From CAIWHR01 sp963830485 (GTDB lineage: Bacteria > Pseudomonadota > Gammaproteobacteria > Burkholderiales > Casimicrobiaceae): a stretch of 64,000 bases of DNA. Both the position numbers and the translations under genes were made by a program. Each line of letters starts with the position of its first letter. Position 1 is the stretch's first letter. Shown piece after piece: positions 55,302-63,000 of the stretch. The notes under the pieces were generated by a model that saw only the letters and a program-made list of their open reading frames with translations, ran no database searches and was not told the origin of the DNA. The stretch is from contig CAWHNE010000025.1 of NCBI GenBank assembly GCA_963830485.1, positions 51,587-115,586 of the forward strand, given 5' to 3'.

Positions 55302-55912
55302 CAATTGCAGGGCGTTCAGTACCGTGGAACAAAGGCAAACTGCTCGGCCAGAAGCCTCCACTTAGGCTGAAGGAAATCTGGGCCATCCGGATTCGCCTGC
55401 AGCTGGATCATCGAGTCCGGGAACTCGCACTGTTCAACCTCGCCATCGACAGCAAGTTGCGTGGGTGCGATCTGGTGGGACTTCGCGTCCACGACGTGGT
55501 CCAGGGCAGTCATGTCGCCGCCCGCGCGATCGTCATGCAAAGGAAGACGCAGCGGCCCGTGCAATTTGAGATCACCGAACAAACGCGGGAAGCGGTCGCG
55601 GCCTGGGTCAAGGAGGCGCATCGACAGCCGGAACAGTTCCTGTTTCCAAGCCGGGTGTCGGGGTCACCCCATCTTTCGACCCGGCAGTAATCTCGCATTG
55701 TCGGGTAATGGGTCGAGTCGATTGGGCTCGACCCCGCGGCCTACGGCACTCATTCGCTCAGGCGCACCAAGCCGACGCTGATCTACCGCCGGACCAAGAA
55801 TCTCCGGGCCGTTCAACTCCTGCTGGGGCACACCAAACTCGAAAGCACGGTCCGATACCTCGGGATCGAGGTCGACGATGCGCTGGAGATTGCGGAGCAA
55901 ACTGAGGTATAG
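55286..55912 (+). pseudogene. tyrosine recombinase (integrase) with two in-frame stops
   Basis: A short tyrosine recombinase of the kind common in proteobacterial accessory DNA. Starting MDTATTIAGRSVPWNKGKLL, it runs in one unbroken frame of 209 codons but has TAA codons after HLSTRQ (55688-55690) and again about eight codons later. Beyond the stops the catalytic core persists: THSLRRTK, LLGHTKLEST and the nucleophile in TVRYLGIEVDD. No other damage is seen, so the loss of function is recent. Members of this family usually move small elements. Confidence 0.85.
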
Positions 55913-56168
55913 CTTCGCCGCGCTGGTCGCGACCGCCGGACGCGACGGTCGCTGACCGGCCACGAGCAGTCATACGGCCAATTGCCCGTTGGCGGACGTT
56001 GGATGACGTTAGCGTCGAATCGTGGAACTAGGTAAAGCAGGTCGAGTCAGCGCGCCCGCGCCGCACGTCCTTCCAACGAAGTGCGCGCCAAGTGACGTAC
56101 CAGCAGGAACATGCGCACGCGCGCTGCTGGCCTTCGCAAACATGGGACGCTACCTGCCTTCGGCTTTC

Positions 56169-56642
56169 CTAAAGGCCGGGGGGCCCGGGAATGGGTATCG
56201 GGTAGTAATCGAGGACGCAACGCGTGTCGCTGTACTGCGAAAACGCGATGAAATTTCCGGTCGCGTCGCTGCGCCACCGGAAGGACGAGGGCGGCCCGAG
56301 CTCGGAGACCTGCGGCGCGCCGTAGATACTGGACAAGAGGGAACGCACATTCGGACAGTCTCCGGCGTACTTTGTGCCAAGACTGACCCTCGCCAACTTC
56401 GGCTCGCCCACGGCAAACCAGAAATCAACGACGAACAGGATGTTATTCGTCGCGTAGGGGGCAGTGAGCAATAACCGCTCGCCGTTCCGTGCAACGGCGG
56501 GATATTCCGCACGCACGGCAACGCCCTTCGACGCGGCAATAACGTGCTCCGGGGACATGCCCCATGTCGTGTATTGCCAGTCCGCATGAGCGAATATTGG
56601 TACGATCACCATGCAAAGGCAAAGGCTCATGCGTGAGAGCAT
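56169..56642 (-). CDS. exported protein, function unknown
   Basis: A 157-aa product with a signal peptide (SLCLCMVIVPIFAHA) cut before DWQYTTWGMSPEHVIAAS, followed by a beta-rich region with LLLTAPYATNNILFVVDFWF and CPNVRSLLSSIYGAPQ. The DWQYTxWGM start is seen in other small periplasmic proteins of unknown role. The ATG at 56642 has GGAG six bases upstream and is preferred over the ATG at 56630. Confidence 0.7.
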   Translation of the reverse strand: MLSRMSLCLCMVIVPIFAHADWQYTTWGMSPEHVIAASKGVAVRAEYPAVARNGERLLLTAPYATNNILFVVDFWFAVGEPKLARVSLGTKYAGDCPNVRSLLSSIYGAPQVSELGPPSSFRWRSDATGNFIAFSQYSDTRCVLDYYPIPIPGPPGL

Positions 56643-56983
56643 CGCGATCTCCAAGACGACATCGTCGAGTTTCGACGAAGTTGGATGCGTTAGATCAACG
56701 CTAGAGTGGCGTTCGCAACCGCGACGCGCGCGACCTCCGTAGCGAAGTCGGGCTCGCGCGTCATCCGCTAGTGCCATCGATTTCGCTCATCGGCTCCTCC
56801 CTTAACACTCCGCGAACAAGCAGCTGCGCGCCGTGCGTCGCCGCAAAAGCGGCGGCGCCGCATCACCGGACAGGCTATTCTCCGCCGCCGGAAACACGTC
56901 GGCAATCGCCAATAACGGTCCTCCCCCGGACCCGTTAAACGGGTTCGGGAAGGAGGCACGCAGCCACTCCCGGTATCAGGCCG
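56643..56983. other. gap with no supportable gene
   Basis: About 340 bases between two minus-strand genes. The only structure noticed is a six-base stem CGCCGC-AAAA-GCGGCG at 56839-56854, without a T tract on either side. Confidence 0.5.
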
Positions 56984-57442
56984 TTACTTGATAATCAATT
57001 CCTGCATGACCTTGTTCCCGAGGATCTCGCGCACTTCGCCCCGCTTGGTCATCATCTGAACCTGCTTGTCTTCTGAGCCAATAATCTTGGCTTGGATTGC
57101 CTCGTACTTCGCGTCGATGCCGTCGAAAGCCGCCCAGTTCTTGTATTCCTCAAGGAACATCACGTCCCAATCGTCTCGCCCCATCGCGTTTCCAGACAGC
57201 ACGTGACTCGAAATGAGGAGCCCCTGTTTCTTCGCCTCCTCATTGATCTTCTTACGCAGTGGCAGAACATCGCGCATGTAGACGTCGAACATGCCCGGTT
57301 TCACCCGAATCATGCTGACGGTCCAAACGGTACCCTCTGTGTAGGCCTTTTCTTGGGCAAACGCCGTCACCGACACCACCGAAAGTCCGCACAAAGCCGC
57401 CGCGGCCACGAGCCGCAAGATTGCGTTTCCAGTTCTTGTCAT
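56984..57442 (-). CDS. exported protein, possible dimeric alpha/beta-barrel fold
   Basis: A 152-aa product with a signal peptide (ILRLVAAAALCGLSVVSVTAFA, cut before QEKAYTEG). The mature part reads WTVSMIRVKPGMFDVYMRDVLPLRKK, then DWDVMFLEEYKNWAAFDG, a pattern like the strand-helix-strand of antibiotic-biosynthesis-monooxygenase (ABM) type barrels. No catalytic residues can be assigned. It stands alone on the minus strand; the start at 57442 follows GGGGAAAG. Confidence 0.65.
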   Translation of the reverse strand: MTRTGNAILRLVAAAALCGLSVVSVTAFAQEKAYTEGTVWTVSMIRVKPGMFDVYMRDVLPLRKKINEEAKKQGLLISSHVLSGNAMGRDDWDVMFLEEYKNWAAFDGIDAKYEAIQAKIIGSEDKQVQMMTKRGEVREILGNKVMQELIIK

Positions 57443-57904
57443 CGTCTTTCCCCTAGTCGAGTCTTGCCTGGTCGATACCGCGGACGCCAGCGGCAACGCC
57501 ATTGACCCTCGTCGCTCGGCGACCCGGTACCCGCGCGTACTCTGCCAGAAGAACGGCGTTCACGGAACGGGAATTTCTTCTGCCGCGGTCGACTGACCTC
57601 GCCGAGGCATGAGAGCGACCTTCCGCTTCGGGTCGAACTCCGAAGTTCGCGGACATGCGTCCAGCACGAAGACGTCGAACGTCGATGACGTACCAAGGAT
57701 TTCGGTCGAAGGACCGAGTGCTACGAACGTCGGCGCAGACAATCAGGCCGAGTTCGCCCAAGGGGCGACGGACGCGCTTGATCCTGATTCAACAAGCCTC
57801 ATCAAGTAATACGCACACGCGGCAACGCATTGTCCGCCGCTTCAGACACTCAGGGGCGGCGCGATTCAACGCAATAATCCGCCCCGCTTCCGGGTCGAGA
57901 AAGG
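57443..57904. other. gap holding the first block of direct repeat copy 2
   Basis: No gene is supportable in these 460 bases. The only feature is the 22-base block at 57704-57725 that recurs at 53103. Short frames on either strand lack recognisable domains. Confidence 0.5.
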
Positions 57905-58315
57905 CTAGGACGCGCCTTTCTTCCCGATGCCCGCACTGCTCTTCTTCGCGTCTTGACTGCCAAGCTCCTCCTTGGTCAGCTTGACCTTCTTCACTTTTTC
58001 CTTCTTCACCCTTTCCTTCTTCACGGCCGGCCCCGCCAATGCCTGCTTCGCCAGCCGTTTGGCCTGCTTGGCTGCGACATCGAGAAGTTTCTTGGTTTTT
58101 TGGTGCTGCCGTCGGGCTTTCAGCATTGACGCGTGACTCATTTTGACCTCCGATGGATCAAAGATTGAATTCGACTTTAGTTTGATCCGATTTTGCGTTC
58201 TTGGCTAACTGACCCAGTTGCCGCGACATGCGACTGACCGCGTTTGAGCGAGGCGTGTGACTGGTCCGGGCCGATCTGCACCCGTCAGTGGTCACCCCGC
58301 TCGCGGTCAGGCTCG
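57704..58315. repeat. direct repeat copy 2 (full form)
   Basis: Contains both blocks found in copy 1, at 57704-57725 and 58062-58315, separated by about 336 bases that hold most of the lysine-rich gene. The right block includes that gene's start, its leader and promoter region, and then about 170 bases on the far side ending in CGGTCAGGCTCG. Four or so mismatches separate the copies, so the duplication is recent. Confidence 0.85.
57905..58141 (-). CDS. small lysine-rich basic protein
   Basis: A 78-aa protein, strongly basic, starting MSHASMLKARRQHQKTKKLL and with a central KERVKKEKVKKVKLTKEEL heptad-like stretch between two alanine/lysine helices. It resembles histone-H1-like or RNA/DNA-binding tails in composition but has no named domain. 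The first 25 or so codons and the leader lie within the 254-base direct repeat; the other copy at 53130 retains only that start. It appears intact. Confidence 0.65.
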   Translation of the reverse strand: MSHASMLKARRQHQKTKKLLDVAAKQAKRLAKQALAGPAVKKERVKKEKVKKVKLTKEELGSQDAKKSSAGIGKKGAS

Positions 58316-58511
58316 ACGGTCGCAGACCGGCCAGAAGCGGTCTTTTGTCCCTGCCTCGCAGTCCGCTCGGTAGCGGTCATCGATGGATTGGACGACGATA
58401 ACCTGTTCCGCGGCGCCATCGCAGGCCACCGTCGCTGCGTCCCGGACCGCGTTTCTGGTATCATCGTTGCCTGCGTTGACGCCCGTCGGCGACCCGCCGC
58501 TACGATTCTTG

Positions 58512-59006
58512 ATGTCGCCCATGCTCCGTCGAGAAATGCGGTCCCGTTCTCGCTGTTCCGGGACGATACTCTGGTTGATCCCGGTCATCATCGTCGTGCT
58601 CGCTGCGGCGTGGATTTGGTTGATGATTTCGTGGAGCTACTCATCGGGCGAACGCGCCGGGTGGGTACAGAAGCTCTCCAGCAAGGGTTGGATCTGCAAA
58701 ACGTGGGAAGGCGAGCTGGCACTGGTAACTATGCCTGGCACTGCGCAGGAGAAATTTCTGTTTACCGTGTGGGACGACGACGTGGCGACGAAAATCAACG
58801 CCGCAATGGGCAAGCGCGTATCGTTGCACTACGAGGAGAAGGTCGGCCTGCCGGGTAGTTGCTTCGGCGATACGCGGCATTGGGTCAACGGTGTAAAGGC
58901 GGTGGAGGACATTCCGCTCGCGCCAGGCGTAGTAGTGCCAACTCAACCGGGTGCCGCGCCGGCGGCACAGCCTTCGCAACCGACGACCGCGCCCGCTGCG
59001 AAGTAA
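58512..59006 (+). CDS. membrane-anchored conserved protein, function unknown
   Basis: A 164-aa product with one N-terminal transmembrane helix (ILWLIPVIIVVLAAAWIWLM), then a soluble domain SYSSGERAGWVQKLSSKGWICKTWEGELAL, FLFTVWDDDVATKINAAMG, HYEEKVGLPGSCFGDT, and a Pro/Ala/Thr tail. Proteins of this pattern have sometimes been labelled 6-phosphogluconate dehydrogenase, which the sequence does not support. The start may be the ATG at 58512 or 58521. Confidence 0.7.
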   Translation: MSPMLRREMRSRSRCSGTILWLIPVIIVVLAAAWIWLMISWSYSSGERAGWVQKLSSKGWICKTWEGELALVTMPGTAQEKFLFTVWDDDVATKINAAMGKRVSLHYEEKVGLPGSCFGDTRHWVNGVKAVEDIPLAPGVVVPTQPGAAPAAQPSQPTTAPAAK

Positions 59007-59335
59007 TCGAAAACTCGTCGTGCCGACTCAACGCCTTGATGCAGGCGCATAGGCGATCGAGAAACTACCAGTTGTCGATGCCGCAGTTCGTGTCGCGGCG
59101 AGATGAGCGGCATTCGCAAAATTCGGTTCTCGGCCTGGCGTGGATGGTTGACCTAATTTGTTGAACGGCCGCTTCTGGGAAGATCGAACGGCTGGTCAGG
59201 GTCGGAGCCGGTCGCCGCCGACAGAGTTCAGAATATCTGAGAAGCGGTTCGGCAGTTCCATCACGCGGTCGGCCGCGATACGAAACTCGGCAGGTACGTC
59301 CTCAGCTTGAGGGCCCGGATCGCGCACCCGCAGAT
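59007..59335. other. gap with no supportable gene; right margin of the accessory region
   Basis: About 330 bases. On the minus strand the reading frame FRIAADRVMELPNRFSDIL is open beyond the kduD stop but has no start of its own and may be a fossil. GC content rises again from about 59200. No repeat of the tRNA-Pro end was found here. Confidence 0.45.
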
Positions 59336-60094
59336 CTAGCGCGCCAGCCAGCCGCCGTCGACGGGGATTACCGACCCGTGCACGTAGTCCGAAGCGGACG
59401 AGCAGAGGAACACGACGGTGCCGGCGAGGTCGTCGGGCTGTCCCCAGCGGCCGGCCGGGATGCGGCCGAGAATTTCCGCGCTGCGCGCGGCGTCGGCGCG
59501 AAGGGGCGCGGTGTTCGCGGTCGCCATGTAGCCCGGCGCGATGGCATTGACGCTGATGCCCTTCGGCGCCCACTCGTTCGCAAGCAGGCGCGTCAAGCCG
59601 AGCACGCCGCTCTTCGCCGCCGTGTACGAAGGCACGCGGATGCCGCCCTGGAAGGACAGCATCGAGGCGATGTTGACGATCTTTCCGCCTCCACCCTGCG
59701 CGATGAACCGGCGCGCCGCGGCCTGCGCGAGGAAGAAGACGCTCTTCAGGTTGATGTCGATCACGTCGTCCCAGTCGGCTTCGGTGAAGTCGATCGAGTC
59801 CGCGCGGCGGATGATTCCGGCGTTGTTGACCAGAATGTCGAGACGGCCCATCGCGCCGGCCGCGTGCTCGACAACGCGGTGCGCCGCTGCCTTGCCGCGC
59901 AGGTCCTGCTCGATCGCGACAAAGCGCCGGCCCGCGGCCACAACGCGCGTCCGCGTCTCGCTGCAATCCGCGACATCGACGGCGGCCACGTCCGCGCCCG
60001 CTTCCGCGAGCGCGACCGCCATCGCCTGCCCGAGGCCCTGTGCCGCGCCCGTGACGAGCGCGCAGCGGCCGTCCACCCGGAAATTGGCCGCCAT
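59336..60094 (-). CDS. kduD: KduD-like 2-deoxy-D-gluconate (2-keto-3-deoxygluconate) 3-dehydrogenase
   Basis: A 252-aa short-chain dehydrogenase with the NAD-binding TGAAQGLGQAMA, NNAGIIRR, catalytic Ser in IVNIASMLSF and YxxxK in PSYTAAKSG, and an SDR tail VDGGWLAR. In the uronate pathway KduD converts 2,5-diketo-3-deoxygluconate to 2-keto-3-deoxygluconate. kduI precedes it with a one-base stop-start overlap (TGATG), which is the main reason for the specific name. Confidence 0.88.
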   Translation of the reverse strand: MAANFRVDGRCALVTGAAQGLGQAMAVALAEAGADVAAVDVADCSETRTRVVAAGRRFVAIEQDLRGKAAAHRVVEHAAGAMGRLDILVNNAGIIRRADSIDFTEADWDDVIDINLKSVFFLAQAAARRFIAQGGGGKIVNIASMLSFQGGIRVPSYTAAKSGVLGLTRLLANEWAPKGISVNAIAPGYMATANTAPLRADAARSAEILGRIPAGRWGQPDDLAGTVVFLCSSASDYVHGSVIPVDGGWLAR

Positions 60095-60930
60095 CAGCGC
60101 AGGTCCTTCGTTGCGACGTGGTCCATGTCGTCGAACACCTGGTTCTCGCCGACCATCCCCCAGATGAACGTGTAGGCCTGCGTGCCGACGCCGGAGTGGA
60201 TCGACCAGCTCGGGCTGATCACGGCCTGCTCGTTGCGCACGACGATGTGGCGGGTCTCGTCCGGTCGGCCGCACAAGTGCAAGACCGCCGCGTCGGGCGG
60301 CAGCGCGAAGTAGAAGTACACCTCCATTCGCCGCTCGTGCGTGTGCGTCGGGAACGTATTCCACACGCTGCCCGGCTCGAGCACGGTCATGCCCATCGTC
60401 AGCTGGCAAGTCTCGACCACGCCCGGGACGAGCAGCTTGTAGATGGTGCGCCGGTTCGCCGTCTTCGCGTCGCCGAGCGTGGTGGGCGAGGCCTCGGCCT
60501 GCGTGACCTTGCGGGTGGGACAGGCACGGTGCGCAGGTGCGCTGTTGAGGTAGAACTTCGCGGGACTCGCCGCATCCGCGCTGCGGAAGCGCACGTCGCG
60601 CGCACCCATGCCGACATAGAGCGCGTCGCGGTGCGCGATGGCGTGCGTCTCGCCGTCGACGACCACTGATCCCGGTCCGCCGACGTTGATCACGCCGAGC
60701 TCGCGCCGCTCGAGGAACGCGCCGACGGCGAACTCTTTCGCGAGGTCGGGCGTGAACCCCACGTCCGCGCCGAGCGGCATCGCTCCGCCGACGATGATGC
60801 GATCGATCTGGCTGTAGGTGAGCGCGAGTTGGCTCGGAACGAAGATCTGGTCGACGAGAAACTGACGGCGCAGGCCGGCCGTGTCGAGTGTCCTCGCGTG
60901 GTCGCTGTGAATGGGTTGGCGGACGTCCAT
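60094..60930 (-). CDS. kduI: 5-keto-4-deoxyuronate isomerase
   Basis: KduI isomerises 5-keto-4-deoxyuronate, the open-chain product of unsaturated uronates. The 278-aa cupin has the zinc-site THTHERRMEVYFYF and the later SWSIHSGVGTQAYTFIWGM, both typical of KduI. It lies 22 bases after the ATPase gene, so uptake and breakdown are probably cotranscribed. Confidence 0.94.
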   Translation of the reverse strand: MDVRQPIHSDHARTLDTAGLRRQFLVDQIFVPSQLALTYSQIDRIIVGGAMPLGADVGFTPDLAKEFAVGAFLERRELGVINVGGPGSVVVDGETHAIAHRDALYVGMGARDVRFRSADAASPAKFYLNSAPAHRACPTRKVTQAEASPTTLGDAKTANRRTIYKLLVPGVVETCQLTMGMTVLEPGSVWNTFPTHTHERRMEVYFYFALPPDAAVLHLCGRPDETRHIVVRNEQAVISPSWSIHSGVGTQAYTFIWGMVGENQVFDDMDHVATKDLR

Positions 60931-60952
60931 GGCAGGGTCGCGTTGGGGAATT

Positions 60953-61993
60953 CTATGAAGTCGAGCGGGCGACGCCGCGAAGGGTAAGTTCCTTCGCGCG
61001 GTGACAGCTCACGAAGTGATTGGGAACGATCTCCTCCAATACCGGCGACTTCTCCCGACACACCGCCTGCGCGTACTTGCACCGCGGATGGAAGTGACAT
61101 CCCGACGGCGTGTGGGCCGGATCCGCCACTTCGCCCTGCAGCACGATCCGCTCGGAGCGAAGGCGCGGATTCGGGATGGGAACAGCCGACATGAGCGCCT
61201 CGGTGTACGGATGCCGGGGTGATCCGAAGAGCTCCGCCGTGGGCGCGGTTTCCACGATCCTGCCGACGTACATCACCGCGACGCGCTCGCTGATGTGCTT
61301 GACGACGCTCAGATCGTGGGCGACGAAGAGAATGGTCAACCCCAGCTTGTCCTGAAGGTCGAGGAGGAGGTTCAGGATCTGCGCTTGGACCGACACGTCT
61401 AGCGCTGAGACGGGCTCGTCCGCGACGATCAGCCGGGGATTGAGCGCAAGGGCCCGCGCAATGCCGATGCGCTGGCGCTGGCCGCCGGAGAAGGCATGCG
61501 GATAGCGCCTCATGTATTCCGGCCGGAGGCCCACGAGGCGAAGCAGCTCGACGACGCGGTCGGTCCGTTCCTGGGCATTGCCGACGCCGTGGACGAGCAG
61601 GGGCTCGCCGACGATGTCGAGGAGCGTCATGCGCGGGTTGAGCGACGAGAACGGATCCTGGAAGATCATCTGCATCTGGCGCCGCAGGAGCCGCACCTGG
61701 CTCTTCGGGAGGGTCGCCACGTCGAGGACCTTGCCCTGGTCGGCGAGGAGAACCTGCCCGGCGGTTGGCGTGATGGCCCGCAGGATGCAGCGCGCGGTCG
61801 TGGTCTTGCCGCAGCCGCTCTCACCGACGAGCGACAGTGTCTCGCCCTGGTTGAGGAAGAAGGTCACGTCGTCCACGGCTTTCACGTGACCGACGGTCTT
61901 CTGGAGAAGGCCCCTGCGAATCGGGAAATACTTCCTCAGCCCCTTCACGTCGAGGAGCACGGACTTGCCCGCGCTGGCGTGGCTGCTCGTCAT
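60953..61993 (-). CDS. OppF/DppF-type ABC transporter ATPase
   Basis: A 346-aa ATPase with Walker A GESGCGKTT, signature FSGGQRQRIGIARAL and Walker B LIVADEPVSALD. The C-terminal domain has the cysteine pattern CHFHPRCKYAQAVC that binds a [4Fe-4S] cluster in oligopeptide-family ATPases. It powers import with its partner at 61990, which it overlaps by four bases (ATGA). The linked kdu genes suggest an oligosaccharide rather than peptide cargo. Confidence 0.92.
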   Translation of the reverse strand: MTSSHASAGKSVLLDVKGLRKYFPIRRGLLQKTVGHVKAVDDVTFFLNQGETLSLVGESGCGKTTTARCILRAITPTAGQVLLADQGKVLDVATLPKSQVRLLRRQMQMIFQDPFSSLNPRMTLLDIVGEPLLVHGVGNAQERTDRVVELLRLVGLRPEYMRRYPHAFSGGQRQRIGIARALALNPRLIVADEPVSALDVSVQAQILNLLLDLQDKLGLTILFVAHDLSVVKHISERVAVMYVGRIVETAPTAELFGSPRHPYTEALMSAVPIPNPRLRSERIVLQGEVADPAHTPSGCHFHPRCKYAQAVCREKSPVLEEIVPNHFVSCHRAKELTLRGVARSTS

Positions 61994-62991
61994 TGATAGA
62001 GAAAACAGCTCGCCCGTCTTCCCTCGCCGACAGGCTGGAGCAGCGGCACCTCGGTGTCGCAGCGTCCCGGCTTGAAGGATTCGCACCGTGGATGGAAGGG
62101 GCAGCCCGTCGGGCGGTTGAAGGGGTGCGGTATCGACCCGCTGATCGTCGGCAGCTTCACTCGCGGCGTGGAATCGATGCTCGGTATCGACTGCAGCAGC
62201 GCCTTCGTATACGGATGCTTCGGGTCGTGAAAGATGTCGTCGACCTTGCCCTGCTCGACCACCCGGCCCAGATACATCACGACGACGTCGTCGGCCATTT
62301 CCGCGACCACGCCGAGGTTGTGGGTGATGAGCATGATCGCCATCCCGCGCTCCTGCTGCAGCTTGCGCAGGAGATCCAGGATCTGGGCCTGGGTCGTGAC
62401 GTCGAGGGCCGTCGTGGGCTCGTCGGCGATGAGGAGGCGCGGATTGCTGGCCAGCGCGACGGCGATCATCGCGCGCTGGCGGAGTCCGCCGCTCAACTCG
62501 AACGAGTATTCGTCGATGCGCCGCTCGGGTTTCGGGATTCCGACGCTCCGGAGCGCTTCGATCCCCCGAAGCCGCGCCTCCTTCTTGCCGAACGTGCTGT
62601 GGAGGAGCACCGCCTCCATGATCTGCGTGCCGACCGTGTGCACGGGGCTGAACGAGGTCATGGGTTCCTGGAAAATGAGGCCGATGTCGCCCCCCCGAAC
62701 CGAGCGTATCTCCCGGCCGTTGGCCTTGAGCTTGACGAGGTCGACCTCGGAACCATCCGCGCGAGTGAGGATGATCTCGCCTTCGACGATGCGCCCGGGA
62801 CGATCGACGATGCGGAGGATCGATTGCGCGGTGACGCTCTTGCCGCAGCCGCTCTCGCCGACGATGCCCAAGGTCTTTCCCGGAAAGACGTCGAAAGACG
62901 CGCCGTCGACCGCCTTCGTCGTTCCCTCGTCCTGGAAGAAGCTCGTCTGCAGGTTCCTCACTGACAGGAGCGGCTTCGCGGCATCCGGCAT
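61990..62991 (-). CDS. OppD/DppD-type ABC transporter ATPase
   Basis: A 333-aa ATPase with Walker A GESGCGKSV, signature ELSGGLRQRAMIAVAL, Walker B LLIADEPTTALD, and the C-terminal CPFHPRCESFKPGRC cluster motif. It pairs with the downstream ATPase. Its start lies nine bases after the permease stop. Confidence 0.92.
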   Translation of the reverse strand: MPDAAKPLLSVRNLQTSFFQDEGTTKAVDGASFDVFPGKTLGIVGESGCGKSVTAQSILRIVDRPGRIVEGEIILTRADGSEVDLVKLKANGREIRSVRGGDIGLIFQEPMTSFSPVHTVGTQIMEAVLLHSTFGKKEARLRGIEALRSVGIPKPERRIDEYSFELSGGLRQRAMIAVALASNPRLLIADEPTTALDVTTQAQILDLLRKLQQERGMAIMLITHNLGVVAEMADDVVVMYLGRVVEQGKVDDIFHDPKHPYTKALLQSIPSIDSTPRVKLPTISGSIPHPFNRPTGCPFHPRCESFKPGRCDTEVPLLQPVGEGRRASCFLYQ

Positions 62992-63000
62992 CGCTCGGCC

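Noticed and set aside
57453..57761. A 102-codon minus-strand frame upstream of the lysine-rich gene
   Set aside because: Low-complexity Arg/Ser-rich translation, overlaps the start of the neighbouring exported-protein gene, and has no ribosome-binding site.
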